NCBI RefSeq assembly: GCF_042466415.1
Contig: NZ_JAXHCH010000002.1
Location: 2,542,001 to 2,606,000 of the forward strand
Source: Albirhodobacter sp042466415
Lineage (GTDB): Bacteria > Pseudomonadota > Alphaproteobacteria > Rhodobacterales > Rhodobacteraceae
Direction: 5' to 3'
Length of the DNA: 64,000 nt
Made by a program: the position numbers and the translations under genes. Below, piece by piece: positions 17,253 through 26,336 of this stretch (positions are counted from its first letter, which is position 1; every line of letters starts with the position of its first letter). The notes under the pieces were generated by a model. The model was not told the DNA's origin, searched no databases, and worked only from the letters and a program-made list of their open reading frames with translations.

Positions 17253-18022
17253 TGGATGTCTGGCGGGAAACCGGCACAGGGGCGTTGGCGATTGAGGCGC
17301 CCGTTGCACTGGTTTTCGACGGCAGTACACAGGCCGTTATGATGGCGTCGCCTTCAGATCTGGAGGATTTCGCGCTGGGCTTCGCGCTCACCGAAGGGGT
17401 GATCGATGGGCCAGACGATGTGGTGCGTTTCGAGGCGTGTGAACAAGAGCTGGGGCTTGAGGCGCGTATGTGGCTCAAGCCGGAGCTGAGCGCTCGATTG
17501 AATGCGCGGCGCCGCGCGATGTTGGGGCCTGTCGGGTGCGGTCTTTGTGGCATCGACAGCTTGAAAGAGGCCCTGCGGCCAGCGCGTCTAGTGGGGCGGA
17601 CGGTTACATTGGGGCGCGAAGACCCATCGCGCGCGATGGCATCGTTGCGCGCGGCACAGCCTTTGCAAGATGCGACACGTGCAGCCCATGCTGCGGCGCT
17701 TTGGTCTGCGGAGGGCGGGTTGCATGTGCTGCGCGAGGATATTGGCCGGCATAACGCACTGGACAAGCTTGCAGGTGCTCTGGCGCGGTCCGCAGTCGGG
17801 CGGCTGGGGCAGGGGGGTATTTTGGTCCTCACGTCACGCCTGTCCGTTGACTTGGTGCAGAAGGCGGGAATGATCGGCGCGGAGGTTATCGTCGCAGCCG
17901 GCGCGCCCACGTCATTGGCCGTTGATGAGGCCGCGCGCGCGGGCATTACACTGATCGGGCGTACGCGCGATACGAGCTACGAGATTTACACCCACGAATT
18001 CCGCATTCGAGAGGCCGCATGA
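17252..18022 (+). CDS. fdhD: Formate dehydrogenase sulfurtransferase (FdhD/FdsC)
   Basis: The 256-residue FdhD family protein passes sulfur from a cysteine desulfurase to the Mo-bis-MGD cofactor and may deliver it to FdsA. The key cysteine pair is in VGCGLCGIDSL near residues 92-100. The C-terminal half carries EDIGRHNALDKLAG and ITLIGRTRD, both standard family segments. It sits between fdsA and fdsD, the fdsC position of the Rhodobacter operon, and overlaps both neighbours. Confidence 0.95.
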   Translation: MDVWRETGTGALAIEAPVALVFDGSTQAVMMASPSDLEDFALGFALTEGVIDGPDDVVRFEACEQELGLEARMWLKPELSARLNARRRAMLGPVGCGLCGIDSLKEALRPARLVGRTVTLGREDPSRAMASLRAAQPLQDATRAAHAAALWSAEGGLHVLREDIGRHNALDKLAGALARSAVGRLGQGGILVLTSRLSVDLVQKAGMIGAEVIVAAGAPTSLAVDEAARAGITLIGRTRDTSYEIYTHEFRIREAA

Positions 18023-18210
18023 AACTGACCAAAATGGCAAACCAGATAGCAACCTTCTTCGCGAGCCAGCGCGGCGATCAACCGGCAGCGATTGCGGCGC
18101 ATTTGAATGAGAACTGGGCGCCCAAAATGCGCGCCGATTTTCTCGCGCAAGATGACGAGGCCGATCAGCATCCGCTGCTTGTTCAGGCCAAGCCTCTGAT
18201 CCGGTCGTAA
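18019..18210 (+). CDS. fdsD: Formate dehydrogenase delta subunit / maturation factor
   Basis: The 63-residue product begins MKLTKMANQIATFFASQ and carries the short family pattern IAAHLNENWAPKMRADF. FdsD is a small helical protein required for an active complex in related systems, either as a subunit or as a chaperone for cofactor insertion. The start overlaps the fdhD stop (ATGA), and it ends the operon 24 bases before a convergent gene. Confidence 0.93.
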   Translation: MKLTKMANQIATFFASQRGDQPAAIAAHLNENWAPKMRADFLAQDDEADQHPLLVQAKPLIRS

Positions 18211-18234
18211 CTTAGATCGACACGCCACGCGCCG

Positions 18235-18564
18235 TCAGGTTTTGGCATTCGTCCGTTCGATATAGTTCCGAAGCTCCTCCGCTTCGTGGCGCGCATCACG
18301 CAGCCCGTCCATCGCCGCGCGAAGTTCGGCCTCGGTCTGGCTGATCTGGTTGGTCAACTCGGATTCGCGCTGTTCGATATAGGTGATGGCCTGATCGCGC
18401 ATTTCTTCGGCCTCATGCAAAGCCTGCGCCATTTGCTCCAACTCGCCCATATCCGCGCGGGTAACGCGGGTAAGGCGGTGGATCAGCCATGAGGCGAACC
18501 AACCCAAGGTGAAGGCGACGATCAGGATAATCGCGGTCGCGATCACAAATTCGGTTCTGTTCAT
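18235..18564 (-). CDS. Membrane-anchored coiled-coil protein of unknown function
   Basis: The 109-residue protein has one N-terminal membrane segment (FVIATAIILIVAFTLGWFAS, residues 6-25). A long charged helix rich in Glu/Ala/Arg follows (residues 37-105) and should form a coiled coil. It starts 10 bases after the stop of the OmpA-family gene on the same strand, so the two are likely cotranscribed and may act together at the envelope. No catalytic motif or named family is recognised. Confidence 0.75.
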   Translation of the reverse strand: MNRTEFVIATAIILIVAFTLGWFASWLIHRLTRVTRADMGELEQMAQALHEAEEMRDQAITYIEQRESELTNQISQTEAELRAAMDGLRDARHEAEELRNYIERTNAKT

Positions 18565-18574
18565 CGGATATCCC

Positions 18575-20587
18575 TCAGTTTTGTTGCGGACGCGCTTTGG
18601 GGCGTCTTGTCGTCTGGGTTGCGGGGGTCAATATCGTGCCGGTTTCGGCTGCGGCATCATCGCCGTCTTCGCCGTCTTTCGGCGGCGCCGCGCCCTCGTC
18701 AGCTTTTTCAGGCGCCGGGGTGGCGGCAACGGTGCCGTCCGCAGGGGGCAGGGCGACGGGGCGGTTGACCGGCGCCGCATCAAGCAGCACGAATTCAATC
18801 CGCCGATTGGCCTCGCGACCGACTTCCGTATCATTCGGCGCGACAGGTTGGCTCGGGCCGTAGCCTTGCGCGCTGAGGTATTCGGTGTTGACGCGGCGCT
18901 CCATCAAGGCGCGCAAAACGGCCGTAGCGCGGTCTTGCGACAGTGCCATGTTGAATTCGTCAGATCCTTGGCTATCCGTATGACCCGCGATTTCCATTTT
19001 GAAATCGGCGCAATCTTTCATCAAACCGGCAAGCGTATCGAGAACCGCGCCGCCGCCCTCGGCCACGACAGATGCGCCCGGCTCGAAGTTGATTTTTGCC
19101 TTGGCAAGGGCACCGTTCAGCATGTCTGTGCATTCCGCCCCTGTCGGAAGGCCAAGAATTGGATCAAGCCGTTTGTCATAGCGCACATCGAGATCGAATC
19201 GGGAGTGTTCGCCCAAGCGATCCGTCAGAATGCGCGAAATTGCGTCCGAGCCAAGCGTGTTGCCCGATACGCCGCTGATTTTAATCAGATCTGGCGTGAC
19301 GACAGCCTCGCCCTCGGCCAGTTGCGAGAGGGCTTCGATCGCCGAGAGCGACCGCAAAGCCCACCCTGCGGGCAAAGTGTCATCGACGCGGGTTGCACCG
19401 TACACATTCGAGGCACCAAAGCGCGCGCGCGCCAAAATTTCCGCCGCTTCGCGCAGGCGCTCGTCTGACAGGCGCCCACGCAATTGCACTTGGCCCTTTG
19501 AAGACAGCACTGCCGAGAATTCAGGCCCGCCAGCAGGCAGCGCATCTGCTTTCTTCGTTAGCTCCGCTTTGAGGGAAAAGACCTCCGGCAAGTTCGATTC
19601 CAACTCGCCAACGATCCGATCGAAATCGGCCTGCGTCACGGTATCCGCCGCGATCAGCGAGATATCCGCATCCGATACTGTGACAAGGCCGGCGCCCATG
19701 TCTTTAAGCGCCTTGATGGTCATCTCCGTGGCTTCGCCCCAGCGCGTTGAAGGGGTGCCCATGCCAACGGTGCATCCTGCGCCGGCTGGTACGCCTGCGG
19801 CGGTTGCTGCCGCGAGGATGCGCGCCTTTGCCCGGTCGGTGTCGGCCGAGCAGGCATCAAAGCGCGCGCCGTCGCCATCGATGACGAACCGCAATGTGAA
19901 CGGGGTTATGACGGGGCGGGGGGCGGAAATATCGCTTTGGAGGGCGATCGCAGCGGGTTTGCGGCGGGCAAGATCTGCGTCGATCCGCGCTTTCTCGGCC
20001 GCGCTGTTCGTGATGGCGGTGACGGCAACCTTCCCGGGAGCAACAGAAATTTTGGAGCGGGGAAGTGTATTCAGTGTCAATATCCCGAAATCGAGCGCTG
20101 ATTGCCATCCCTTCGGTTCGGCGTAATCTGCCGCTTCCAGCATGTCTTTGACGGCGGCTGTGCCTGCAATCGTCTCGATCCGCTCCATAAAGGCTTCACG
20201 ATCCATCGACGCCGGAACGAGACCGATGAGCGATATCCCGTCATCATTGCGCAAAATTTCGAGCGAGAAATTCGGCGGCGTCGCCTCCTTTTGGACTTCA
20301 ACCTCCGTGAGGTCGATCACCCGCGTGGCCTCGACAACAGAGGCCGCTTTGGTCAGCGCGCGAAACCGGTTTGCTTCGGTTGGCGCCGTGCCCGAAATCT
20401 GAACCAAAAGGCCGTCGGTCTCGACATTCGCCCAGCTATAACCTGCGGCTTCGAGTTCGACCCGCATGAGCGACCTTGACCGCTTCTCGATGATGGTAGC
20501 CGAGCCACCAGCAATAAACGCCGACACAACGGTCGCGGCGGTGAAGGCAGAAATCGTCAGGATCTTCGGGCTGAGCCGCATAAGCAT
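18575..20587 (-). CDS. OmpA-family envelope protein with N-terminal anchor and BON-like domain
   Basis: The start could be the ATG at 20587 (AAGG four bases upstream) or the ATG at 20581; the product is about 670 residues. After an N-terminal hydrophobic segment (LTISAFTAATVVSAFIAG) comes a BON-like region (ISGTAPTEANRFRALTKA) and a second weaker repeat. The C-terminal OmpA domain has MEIAGHTDSQGSDEFN and REANRRIEFVLLD, including the Asp and Arg that bind diaminopimelate. The family ties the cell envelope to peptidoglycan. An acidic, proline/alanine-rich tail follows. It is coupled to the coiled-coil protein downstream. Confidence 0.9.
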   Translation of the reverse strand: MLMRLSPKILTISAFTAATVVSAFIAGGSATIIEKRSRSLMRVELEAAGYSWANVETDGLLVQISGTAPTEANRFRALTKAASVVEATRVIDLTEVEVQKEATPPNFSLEILRNDDGISLIGLVPASMDREAFMERIETIAGTAAVKDMLEAADYAEPKGWQSALDFGILTLNTLPRSKISVAPGKVAVTAITNSAAEKARIDADLARRKPAAIALQSDISAPRPVITPFTLRFVIDGDGARFDACSADTDRAKARILAAATAAGVPAGAGCTVGMGTPSTRWGEATEMTIKALKDMGAGLVTVSDADISLIAADTVTQADFDRIVGELESNLPEVFSLKAELTKKADALPAGGPEFSAVLSSKGQVQLRGRLSDERLREAAEILARARFGASNVYGATRVDDTLPAGWALRSLSAIEALSQLAEGEAVVTPDLIKISGVSGNTLGSDAISRILTDRLGEHSRFDLDVRYDKRLDPILGLPTGAECTDMLNGALAKAKINFEPGASVVAEGGGAVLDTLAGLMKDCADFKMEIAGHTDSQGSDEFNMALSQDRATAVLRALMERRVNTEYLSAQGYGPSQPVAPNDTEVGREANRRIEFVLLDAAPVNRPVALPPADGTVAATPAPEKADEGAAPPKDGEDGDDAAAETGTILTPATQTTRRPKARPQQN

Positions 20588-20645
20588 ATGGCCTTCATGT
20601 GGTCTGAGGTGCCAATTCATTAGCGGTCGAACCTCAGAGGTTCAA

Positions 20646-21623
20646 TCACACGACCGCAGCACAGGCGATAAATAGCGCAGCCAGAAGGCCTGTGTCACGA
20701 TTAGACCGGAACAAATGCAAGCAAATATCCGTGTCATTAATATCGAGGCGGCGTAGCTGCCACCACATATGCCAACCCATCGCCCAAGGCGCGGCTAAGG
20801 CAATGGCCAGTTTGATGACGTTATCTTGCGGAAGAAGCGCGACCAAAATCGCCCCCGTCATCAGCACGACACTTAAAATCTGGAACCGCACGAGCCACAC
20901 GCCTGTGCGGTCACCAAATAGGCGCGCGGTGGATTTGACGCCGATAAGCGCGTCATCTTCTTTGTCTTGATGGGCATAAATAGTATCGTAGAACAAAGTC
21001 CATGCGATGCCCGAGAGATACAACAAGATCGCAGGCCAGCCGAGGGATCCAGTGTGCGCGACCCAAGCCAGCAGCGCGCCCCAGTTGAACGCAAGGCCCA
21101 AGAATACCTGCGGCCACCATGTGAAGCGTTTTGCGAACGGATAGACCGCAACGGGAGCGAGCGCGATCAACCCCATAAGGACCGCGGCGCCATTGAACGA
21201 TAGCAAGATGAGCGCAGCGACGCCCATTTGGAGGAGCATCCAGATCAGGGCGCCTTTTGGCGTGACCTGACCCGAGGGAATCGGGCGTGACCGCGTGCGG
21301 GCGACGGCGACATCAAACTCCCGATCCGTAAAGTCATTCCATGTGCACCCCGCACCGCGCATCAAAACAGCGCCAATCGCGCAGCCCGCAAGGATCCAAA
21401 GATCTTCATATCGTGGGCCGGTTGTTGCCGCCGCAAGCGCAAGCCCCCACCAGCAAGGAAGCAGCAAAAGCCATGTCCCAATCGGACGATCCGCCCGCGA
21501 AAGACGCAGCCAAGGGCGGCTCCACGCTGGGGCAGTCTCATCGACCCAATTCCCGCGGACGGCATCGGCCACCTGCCCCGCTGGCCGCGCGACATTCTCT
21601 GGCATCTTTCGTGGTTCGGACAT
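20646..21623 (-). CDS. ubiA: 4-hydroxybenzoate polyprenyltransferase
   Basis: With the start at MSEPRKMPENV the enzyme has 325 residues. An earlier in-frame ATG would run into the divergent rsmE. Both Asp-rich prenyl-diphosphate/Mg sites are present: NDFTDREFDVAVARTRSRP and YDTIYAHQDKEDD, among about eight membrane helices. The enzyme attaches the polyprenyl tail to 4-hydroxybenzoate in ubiquinone synthesis. The tail would come from the long-chain polyprenyl synthase encoded near 44 kb. It diverges from rsmE over 12 bases, so the two promoters overlap the genes. Confidence 0.95.
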   Translation of the reverse strand: MSEPRKMPENVARPAGQVADAVRGNWVDETAPAWSRPWLRLSRADRPIGTWLLLLPCWWGLALAAATTGPRYEDLWILAGCAIGAVLMRGAGCTWNDFTDREFDVAVARTRSRPIPSGQVTPKGALIWMLLQMGVAALILLSFNGAAVLMGLIALAPVAVYPFAKRFTWWPQVFLGLAFNWGALLAWVAHTGSLGWPAILLYLSGIAWTLFYDTIYAHQDKEDDALIGVKSTARLFGDRTGVWLVRFQILSVVLMTGAILVALLPQDNVIKLAIALAAPWAMGWHMWWQLRRLDINDTDICLHLFRSNRDTGLLAALFIACAAVV

Positions 21624-21635
21624 ACAGTTGCCCCC

Positions 21636-22400
21636 ATGGAAAAGGCTAAAATCAGGCTCCATGTAGAGCATCATTTGGGGCAGGGGCAACCGTTGCCGCT
21701 CAACGAGGCGCAAGCGCATTACCTTGTCTCGGTAATGCGGCAGGGCGTCGGCGCGCGAGTCACCGTGTTCAATGGCACGGATGGCGAGTGGCAGGCCGAG
21801 ATCACACGGGCGGCAAAGCGCGGCGGCGATCTCGTCTGCGTGGCACAATCAGGGCCACAGCTATCGCCGCCTGATCTATGGCTTTTATTTGCGCCGATCA
21901 AAAAAGCCCGCACTGATTTTATCGTCGAGAAAGCGACCGAGCTTGGCGTTGCCGCGATTTTTCCCGTGCAGACACGATTCACCAACTCGGAACGCCTGCG
22001 GCAGGACAAACTTCAGGCCCATGCCGTGGAAGCCGCGGAACAATGCGGCGGGACATATGTTCCGATGGTTCACGATATTCAGAATATTTGGAAAGTGCTG
22101 GATAATTGGGTGGTTACAGGCCAATCTGTGCGGCAAATCCTTTGGGCTGATAAGTCGCTCGTAGGCGCAGGAGAGACTCTTGAGGCCTTGGCGGAGCGCG
22201 CCAGCACCTTTGCGACAGGGCCGCAGCCGTGGGCGATTTTGATCGGGCCCGAGGGTGGCTTTTCGACGACAGAGCGCGAGAAGTTGCGAGCTTTACCGTT
22301 TGTTCATCCGATTTCGTTAGGCCCAAGGATCTTGCGCGCTGATACGGCGGTCTGCGCGGCTGTGACGCTATGGCAAACCGCTCTTGGAGATTGGGCTTGA
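21636..22400 (+). CDS. rsmE: 16S rRNA (uracil(1498)-N(3))-methyltransferase
   Basis: The 254-residue SPOUT-class enzyme has an N-terminal PUA-like part (HYLVSVMRQGVG, VFNGTDGEW) and the knotted SAM site at the C-terminus (AILIGPEGGFSTTERE, ISLGPRILRADTAV). It methylates U1498 of 16S rRNA in the 30S subunit. The stop overlaps the start of the following membrane-protein gene (TGATG), which indicates an operon. Confidence 0.95.
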   Translation: MEKAKIRLHVEHHLGQGQPLPLNEAQAHYLVSVMRQGVGARVTVFNGTDGEWQAEITRAAKRGGDLVCVAQSGPQLSPPDLWLLFAPIKKARTDFIVEKATELGVAAIFPVQTRFTNSERLRQDKLQAHAVEAAEQCGGTYVPMVHDIQNIWKVLDNWVVTGQSVRQILWADKSLVGAGETLEALAERASTFATGPQPWAILIGPEGGFSTTEREKLRALPFVHPISLGPRILRADTAVCAAVTLWQTALGDWA

Positions 22401-22972
22401 TGCGGATCGAAATCCGACCCGTTTTGCGGGCGCGCCTTTACCGTTTTCGCGAAGTCCTTGCGGCATTGGGGGCGATCGGCCTTGCTCTGTGGGTTGCGAG
22501 TTTTGGCGGGTATTTCTTAACGCCACTGGGATTCGCGCTGGCAGCCTTGGCCGCGACATGGGGGATCATTGCGCTGCGCCGCGCCCGCTTTGCGCATCCC
22601 GTGACGGCGCCAGGCTTGGTGGATCTGGATGAGGGACGCATCGGCTATTTCGGCGCTGGCCAAGGGCTTGGCGGTTATATCGAAATTGATGATCTGGCGG
22701 AAATACGTTTGATCTCGTTGCGTCAAGCGCCACATTGGCGGCTAAAATCAACGGACGGGCGCGCAATTGTCATACCGGCAAGTACGACGCATGCGGAAAA
22801 ACTCTATGATGCTTTCGCGCGTTTGCCGGGCATTGATATGGCGGTGCTGACAAATGCGCTGACCAAAGCGCAGGCAAACCCGCCGCCGGAATTCGCAATT
22901 GGGCAGGGGCGTTCGGGTGCTGAACTGCCCCCGCGCATTGGCGCACAAAGTCTGTGGCGTCGCGCCCCTTGA
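22400..22972 (+). CDS. Conserved two-helix membrane protein of unknown function
   Basis: The start is taken at MRIEIRPVLRARLYRF, because its ATG shares a base with the rsmE stop. The 190-residue product has two adjacent membrane segments (residues about 18-57). A soluble domain follows with YIEIDDLAEIRLISLR and WRLKSTDGRAIVIPAS, resembling the PH-like domains of bacterial membrane proteins. Function is unknown. Cotranscription with rsmE is likely; gshA begins 66 bases later. Confidence 0.75.
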   Translation: MRIEIRPVLRARLYRFREVLAALGAIGLALWVASFGGYFLTPLGFALAALAATWGIIALRRARFAHPVTAPGLVDLDEGRIGYFGAGQGLGGYIEIDDLAEIRLISLRQAPHWRLKSTDGRAIVIPASTTHAEKLYDAFARLPGIDMAVLTNALTKAQANPPPEFAIGQGRSGAELPPRIGAQSLWRRAP

Positions 22973-23038
22973 CACCGCGCGCTACGCGCCCCACCTCTAG
23001 CCACACTCTAAGAAACCCAACCGCCACGGAGCCTCAAT

Positions 23039-24409
23039 ATGTCCATTCCCCAGCAAGGTGGCGGTCTTATCGAATCCTTCGATCAACTCGCACAGTATAT
23101 CGCGTCCGGCGAAAAGCCGCGGGACGCGTGGCGGATCGGGACCGAGCATGAAAAATTCGGCTACTTAACCGACAGCCTTTTGCCGCTTCCTTACGCAGGC
23201 GAGAGATCAATCCAGTCAATCCTTGAGGCGCTCCAGCATCGCTTCGGATGGGAGCCGATCTTCGAGCAAGGCATGATTATCGGCCTCACGCGGAATGGCG
23301 CTAACATATCGCTCGAGCCGGGTGGCCAGTTGGAGCTTTCCGGCGCGCCACTTAAAGATATGCATGCTGCGGCGCATGAATTGCAGGATCATTTGCGCGA
23401 AGTTCATTCGATCACCGATGCGATGGGGATTCAGTTTTTGGGTCTGGGCGCGGCGCCGCAATGGTCGCATGACCAAATGCCGATGATGCCGAAGGGCCGT
23501 TATCGTTTGATGACGGATTATATGGGCCGCGTTGGTACGCATGGCACGCAGATGATGTATCGGACATCGACTGTTCAGGTGAATCTCGACTTCGCCTCCG
23601 AGTCGGATATGGTCCTCAAAATGCGAACGGCGATCGCCCTGCAACCGGTCGCCACGGCGCTTTTCGCATCGTCTCCGTTGTTTGAGGGAAAGCCGAACGG
23701 CCATAAGTCGTGGCGCTCGCGGATTTGGCGCGGGCTTGATGATGCGCGCACGGGTATGCTGCCGTTCTTCTTCGAGGATGGTATGGGGTATGAGCGTTAT
23801 GTCGATTACGTTCTCGATACGCCGATGTATTTCGTCTACCGCGACGGCAATTACATCAACGCACTTGGGCAAAGCTTCCGCGATTTCTTACGTGGCGAGT
23901 TGCCAGCGCTGCCGGGCGAAAAGCCGACCTTGTCGGATTGGGCGGATCACATGACGACCGTGTTCCCCGAAGCGCGCGTCAAAAAATACATCGAGATGCG
24001 TGGCGCGGATGTGGGGGATGTCCGTCACATCAACGCGTTGCCCGCGTTTTGGACGGGCTTGATGTATAATCAAACGGCGTTGGATGGCGCGTGGGATCTT
24101 GTCAAAGGGTTCGATCCGCAAACCCGCGAGGGTCTGCGGATTGCCGCGTCGGTTTCTGGCCTTCAGGGCGAGGCGAATGGCATTCGTCTGCATGATTTGG
24201 CGCGCGAGGCTGTCGCGCTCTCGAAAACGGGGTTGGCCGCGCGGGCGATGGCGTCTCAGGATGGCTTGTTGCCCGACGAGACACATTACCTCGCGCCGGT
24301 TGAGGAAAGCGTCGCGACAGGCCGGACCATGGCGGACGATATTTTGGAAAACTGGAATGGGGCTTGGCAGGGTGATATCACGAAGATCTACGAGGGATAT
24401 AACCTGTGA
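23039..24409 (+). CDS. gshA: Glutamate-cysteine ligase (plant/alphaproteobacterial type)
   Basis: The 456-residue enzyme resembles the plant-type gamma-glutamylcysteine synthetase found in alphaproteobacteria, not the E. coli type. Segments include RIGTEHEKFGY near the N-terminus (Mg/ATP-binding Glu), ISLEPGGQLELSGAPL, GRYRLMTDYMGRVGTHG and VQVNLDFASESDMVLKMR. It joins glutamate and cysteine in the first step of glutathione synthesis, in the cytosol. A strong bidirectional hairpin follows the stop. Confidence 0.95.
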   Translation: MSIPQQGGGLIESFDQLAQYIASGEKPRDAWRIGTEHEKFGYLTDSLLPLPYAGERSIQSILEALQHRFGWEPIFEQGMIIGLTRNGANISLEPGGQLELSGAPLKDMHAAAHELQDHLREVHSITDAMGIQFLGLGAAPQWSHDQMPMMPKGRYRLMTDYMGRVGTHGTQMMYRTSTVQVNLDFASESDMVLKMRTAIALQPVATALFASSPLFEGKPNGHKSWRSRIWRGLDDARTGMLPFFFEDGMGYERYVDYVLDTPMYFVYRDGNYINALGQSFRDFLRGELPALPGEKPTLSDWADHMTTVFPEARVKKYIEMRGADVGDVRHINALPAFWTGLMYNQTALDGAWDLVKGFDPQTREGLRIAASVSGLQGEANGIRLHDLAREAVALSKTGLAARAMASQDGLLPDETHYLAPVEESVATGRTMADDILENWNGAWQGDITKIYEGYNL

Positions 24410-24431
24410 ACTGATCGCCTTGGTGGATCGA

Positions 24432-24459
24432 AAAAGGGGATGCGCAAGCATCCTCTTTT
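24432..24459. terminator. Bidirectional intrinsic terminator between gshA and plsY
   Basis: AAAAGGGGATGC (24432-24443) pairs with GCATCCTCTTTT (24448-24459) around GCAA, with one G-T wobble. The A tract on the left and T tract on the right make it a terminator for both strands, exactly between two convergent genes. Confidence 0.85.
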
Positions 24460-24471
24460 GCATTGAGCAGT

Positions 24472-25062
24472 TTAGCTCTTCTTACCGATCTTTGGTTCGG
24501 TGCCGTCGGCAATCCGCGCGATGTTGGCTTTGTGGCGGTAAAACACCAATGCGGCCAAAAGCGCGCAAAGGATCATCAGATCCGCGCGCCCTAAAACATA
24601 GGCCAGCGGCACGGAGGCCGCAGCCGCGATCAGCGCCGAAAGCGAGGAAATCCGGCTTATGAAAGCCGTCAAGAGCCATGTCGCGCAGGCGGCAAGCCCC
24701 AAGGGCCATGCCAAAGCAAGCAATGTGCCCAAGAATGTCGCGACCCCTTTTCCGCCTTTAAAGCCCAGCCAGATCGGGAAAACATGCCCCAGAAATGCGG
24801 CCCCGCCGGCGATCTGCGCGGCGTGTTCCCCTAGGAGGGCGCGCGCAATGAGCACGGCGATTGCGCCTTTACCGCTATCGAGCAACAAGGTCGCCAGCGC
24901 TGCGGGCTTGTTGCCCGTGCGCAAAACGTTTGTCGCGCCGATATTCCCCGACCCGATCTGGCGCAGATCGCCCAGTCCTAAAGCGCGCGTGATCACGAGG
25001 CCGAAGGGCACCGACCCGAGCAAATAGCCCCCGAAAGCCGCGAAGATTAGTGTCATCATCAT
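24472..25062 (-). CDS. plsY: Acyl-phosphate:glycerol-3-phosphate acyltransferase
   Basis: The 196-residue multi-pass membrane protein shows the three PlsY loop motifs: LGSVPFGLVITRALGL with GSGNIGATNVLRTGNK, AFLGHVFPIWLGFKGGKGVATFLG, and a C-terminal YRHKANIARIADGTE. It uses acyl-phosphate to make lysophosphatidic acid, the first step of phospholipid synthesis. The start chosen (first of three ATGs) overlaps the upstream dihydroorotase-like stop as ATGA. It ends the pyrB operon, and the strong hairpin beyond its stop serves as terminator. Confidence 0.95.
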   Translation of the reverse strand: MMMTLIFAAFGGYLLGSVPFGLVITRALGLGDLRQIGSGNIGATNVLRTGNKPAALATLLLDSGKGAIAVLIARALLGEHAAQIAGGAAFLGHVFPIWLGFKGGKGVATFLGTLLALAWPLGLAACATWLLTAFISRISSLSALIAAAASVPLAYVLGRADLMILCALLAALVFYRHKANIARIADGTEPKIGKKS

Positions 25063-26336
25063 GTGGTCTCCGCACAAAAGACTTCGACGCCCGCGACGAA
25101 GCTACGCAGAACGCGCCCCTCCATCCGTGTCCCGTCGAAGGGGGTGTTTTTCGATTTCGATTTCAACGCGAATCGGTCCAACAGGAACGGTGCGTCCGGG
25201 TCAAACAGGACCAGATCCGCAGGCGCTCCTTCCGCCATTCGGCCCTGTTCAAGGGATAGGCGCTTTGCCGGATTCAGCGCACAAGCGCGGAAAATCTCCG
25301 GAAGTGTCAGATGGCCGGAATGGTAAAGCCGCATCAAGGCGGGCAGGAATGTCTCCAGCGCAACCGCCCCCGCATCGGCTTCGTCGAAGGGCAGGCGTTT
25401 GCTTTCCTCATCCGCAGGTGTGTGCATCGAGCAAATGATATCGATGAGCCCCGACCGCACGGCCTCGACGATTGCGAGGCGATCTTCTTCTGCCCGCAGC
25501 GGTGGTGTGAATTTGAAGAAGGTACGATAATCGCCCACGTCAAACTCGTTGAGCGTCAAATGGTGGATAGAGACGCCAGCTGTAACGTCCAACCCGTTGG
25601 CCTTCGCACGTTCCAGCGCGGGCAATGTGCGCGCGCAGGTGACTTGGTCGGCGTGATAACGCGCGCCTGTCATCTCGACGAGGCCCATATCACGGTCAAA
25701 CCCGATGCGTTCCGCCAAAGGAGACACACCTGAGAGCCCGCGCAGTGACGCGAATTTGCCGCTGGTGACGGACGCGCCTTTTGAAAGTTCTGGCTCTTGT
25801 GGATGCCCGATGATCAGCGCGCCTAGCGAGCGGGCGTAGGTCATCGCGCGAGCGAGCGCCTTGGGCGCGGTCGAAACATTGTTCCCGTCGGTGAACGCCA
25901 CCGCACCGGCATCCAGAAGGAAGCCAAGCTCGGTCATCTCGCGGCCCTCGCGCCCCTTCGTCAAGGCCGCCATGTGCAGGATGCGCACAGGGGCGTCTTC
26001 GGCGCGCCGTCTTACATATTCGAGGACTTCTGGCGTATCGATTGCGGGCAAGGTGTCAGGGCGCGCGACAACCGTCGTAACGCCGCCCGCCGCCGCCGCT
26101 AAGCCCGCCGATCGCAGGCTTTCCTTATGGCGCTCACCCGGCTCGCCGATTTTTACGCCGATATCAATAATTCCCGGCGCGAGGCATTTGCCCTTGCAGT
26201 CAATGACGCGCGCGCCCTCCGGTGCGCTCATTGGGCCGATTGCGGCGATGCGACCATCGTCGATCACCACATTTCCGAGGGTTTCGGTCATAGCTTCTGG
26301 ATCAATCAGTCGCGCATTTTGCAAGAATACAATCAT
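25059..26336 (-). CDS. pyrX: Dihydroorotase homologue, probably non-catalytic (PyrC'/PyrX type)
   Basis: The 425-residue protein has a class I dihydroorotase fold and length (GKCLAPGIIDIGVKIGEPG, FKFTPPLRAEEDRLAIVEAV, SKSKNTPFDG). Most metal ligands are gone. The usual D-x-H-x-H reads DIGVKI, with both histidines lost. The TDH before AP reads CSMHTP, with Asp lost. The HVST-region histidine is replaced in RYHADQVTC; one histidine (IIGHPQE) remains. In Pseudomonas-type systems such a degenerate subunit (PyrC') supports aspartate transcarbamylase assembly. It overlaps a 242-residue membrane-protein gene upstream, itself coupled to pyrB. An active dihydroorotase must then be encoded elsewhere. 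Confidence 0.88.
   Translation of the reverse strand: MIVFLQNARLIDPEAMTETLGNVVIDDGRIAAIGPMSAPEGARVIDCKGKCLAPGIIDIGVKIGEPGERHKESLRSAGLAAAAGGVTTVVARPDTLPAIDTPEVLEYVRRRAEDAPVRILHMAALTKGREGREMTELGFLLDAGAVAFTDGNNVSTAPKALARAMTYARSLGALIIGHPQEPELSKGASVTSGKFASLRGLSGVSPLAERIGFDRDMGLVEMTGARYHADQVTCARTLPALERAKANGLDVTAGVSIHHLTLNEFDVGDYRTFFKFTPPLRAEEDRLAIVEAVRSGLIDIICSMHTPADEESKRLPFDEADAGAVALETFLPALMRLYHSGHLTLPEIFRACALNPAKRLSLEQGRMAEGAPADLVLFDPDAPFLLDRFALKSKSKNTPFDGTRMEGRVLRSFVAGVEVFCAETT

Noticed and set aside
14328..17330. A 1000-codon open frame antisense to fdsA
   Set aside because: It mirrors the whole of fdsA, is rich in Arg/His/Gly as expected for reading GC-rich codons backwards, has no family motif, and the plus-strand gene is certain.
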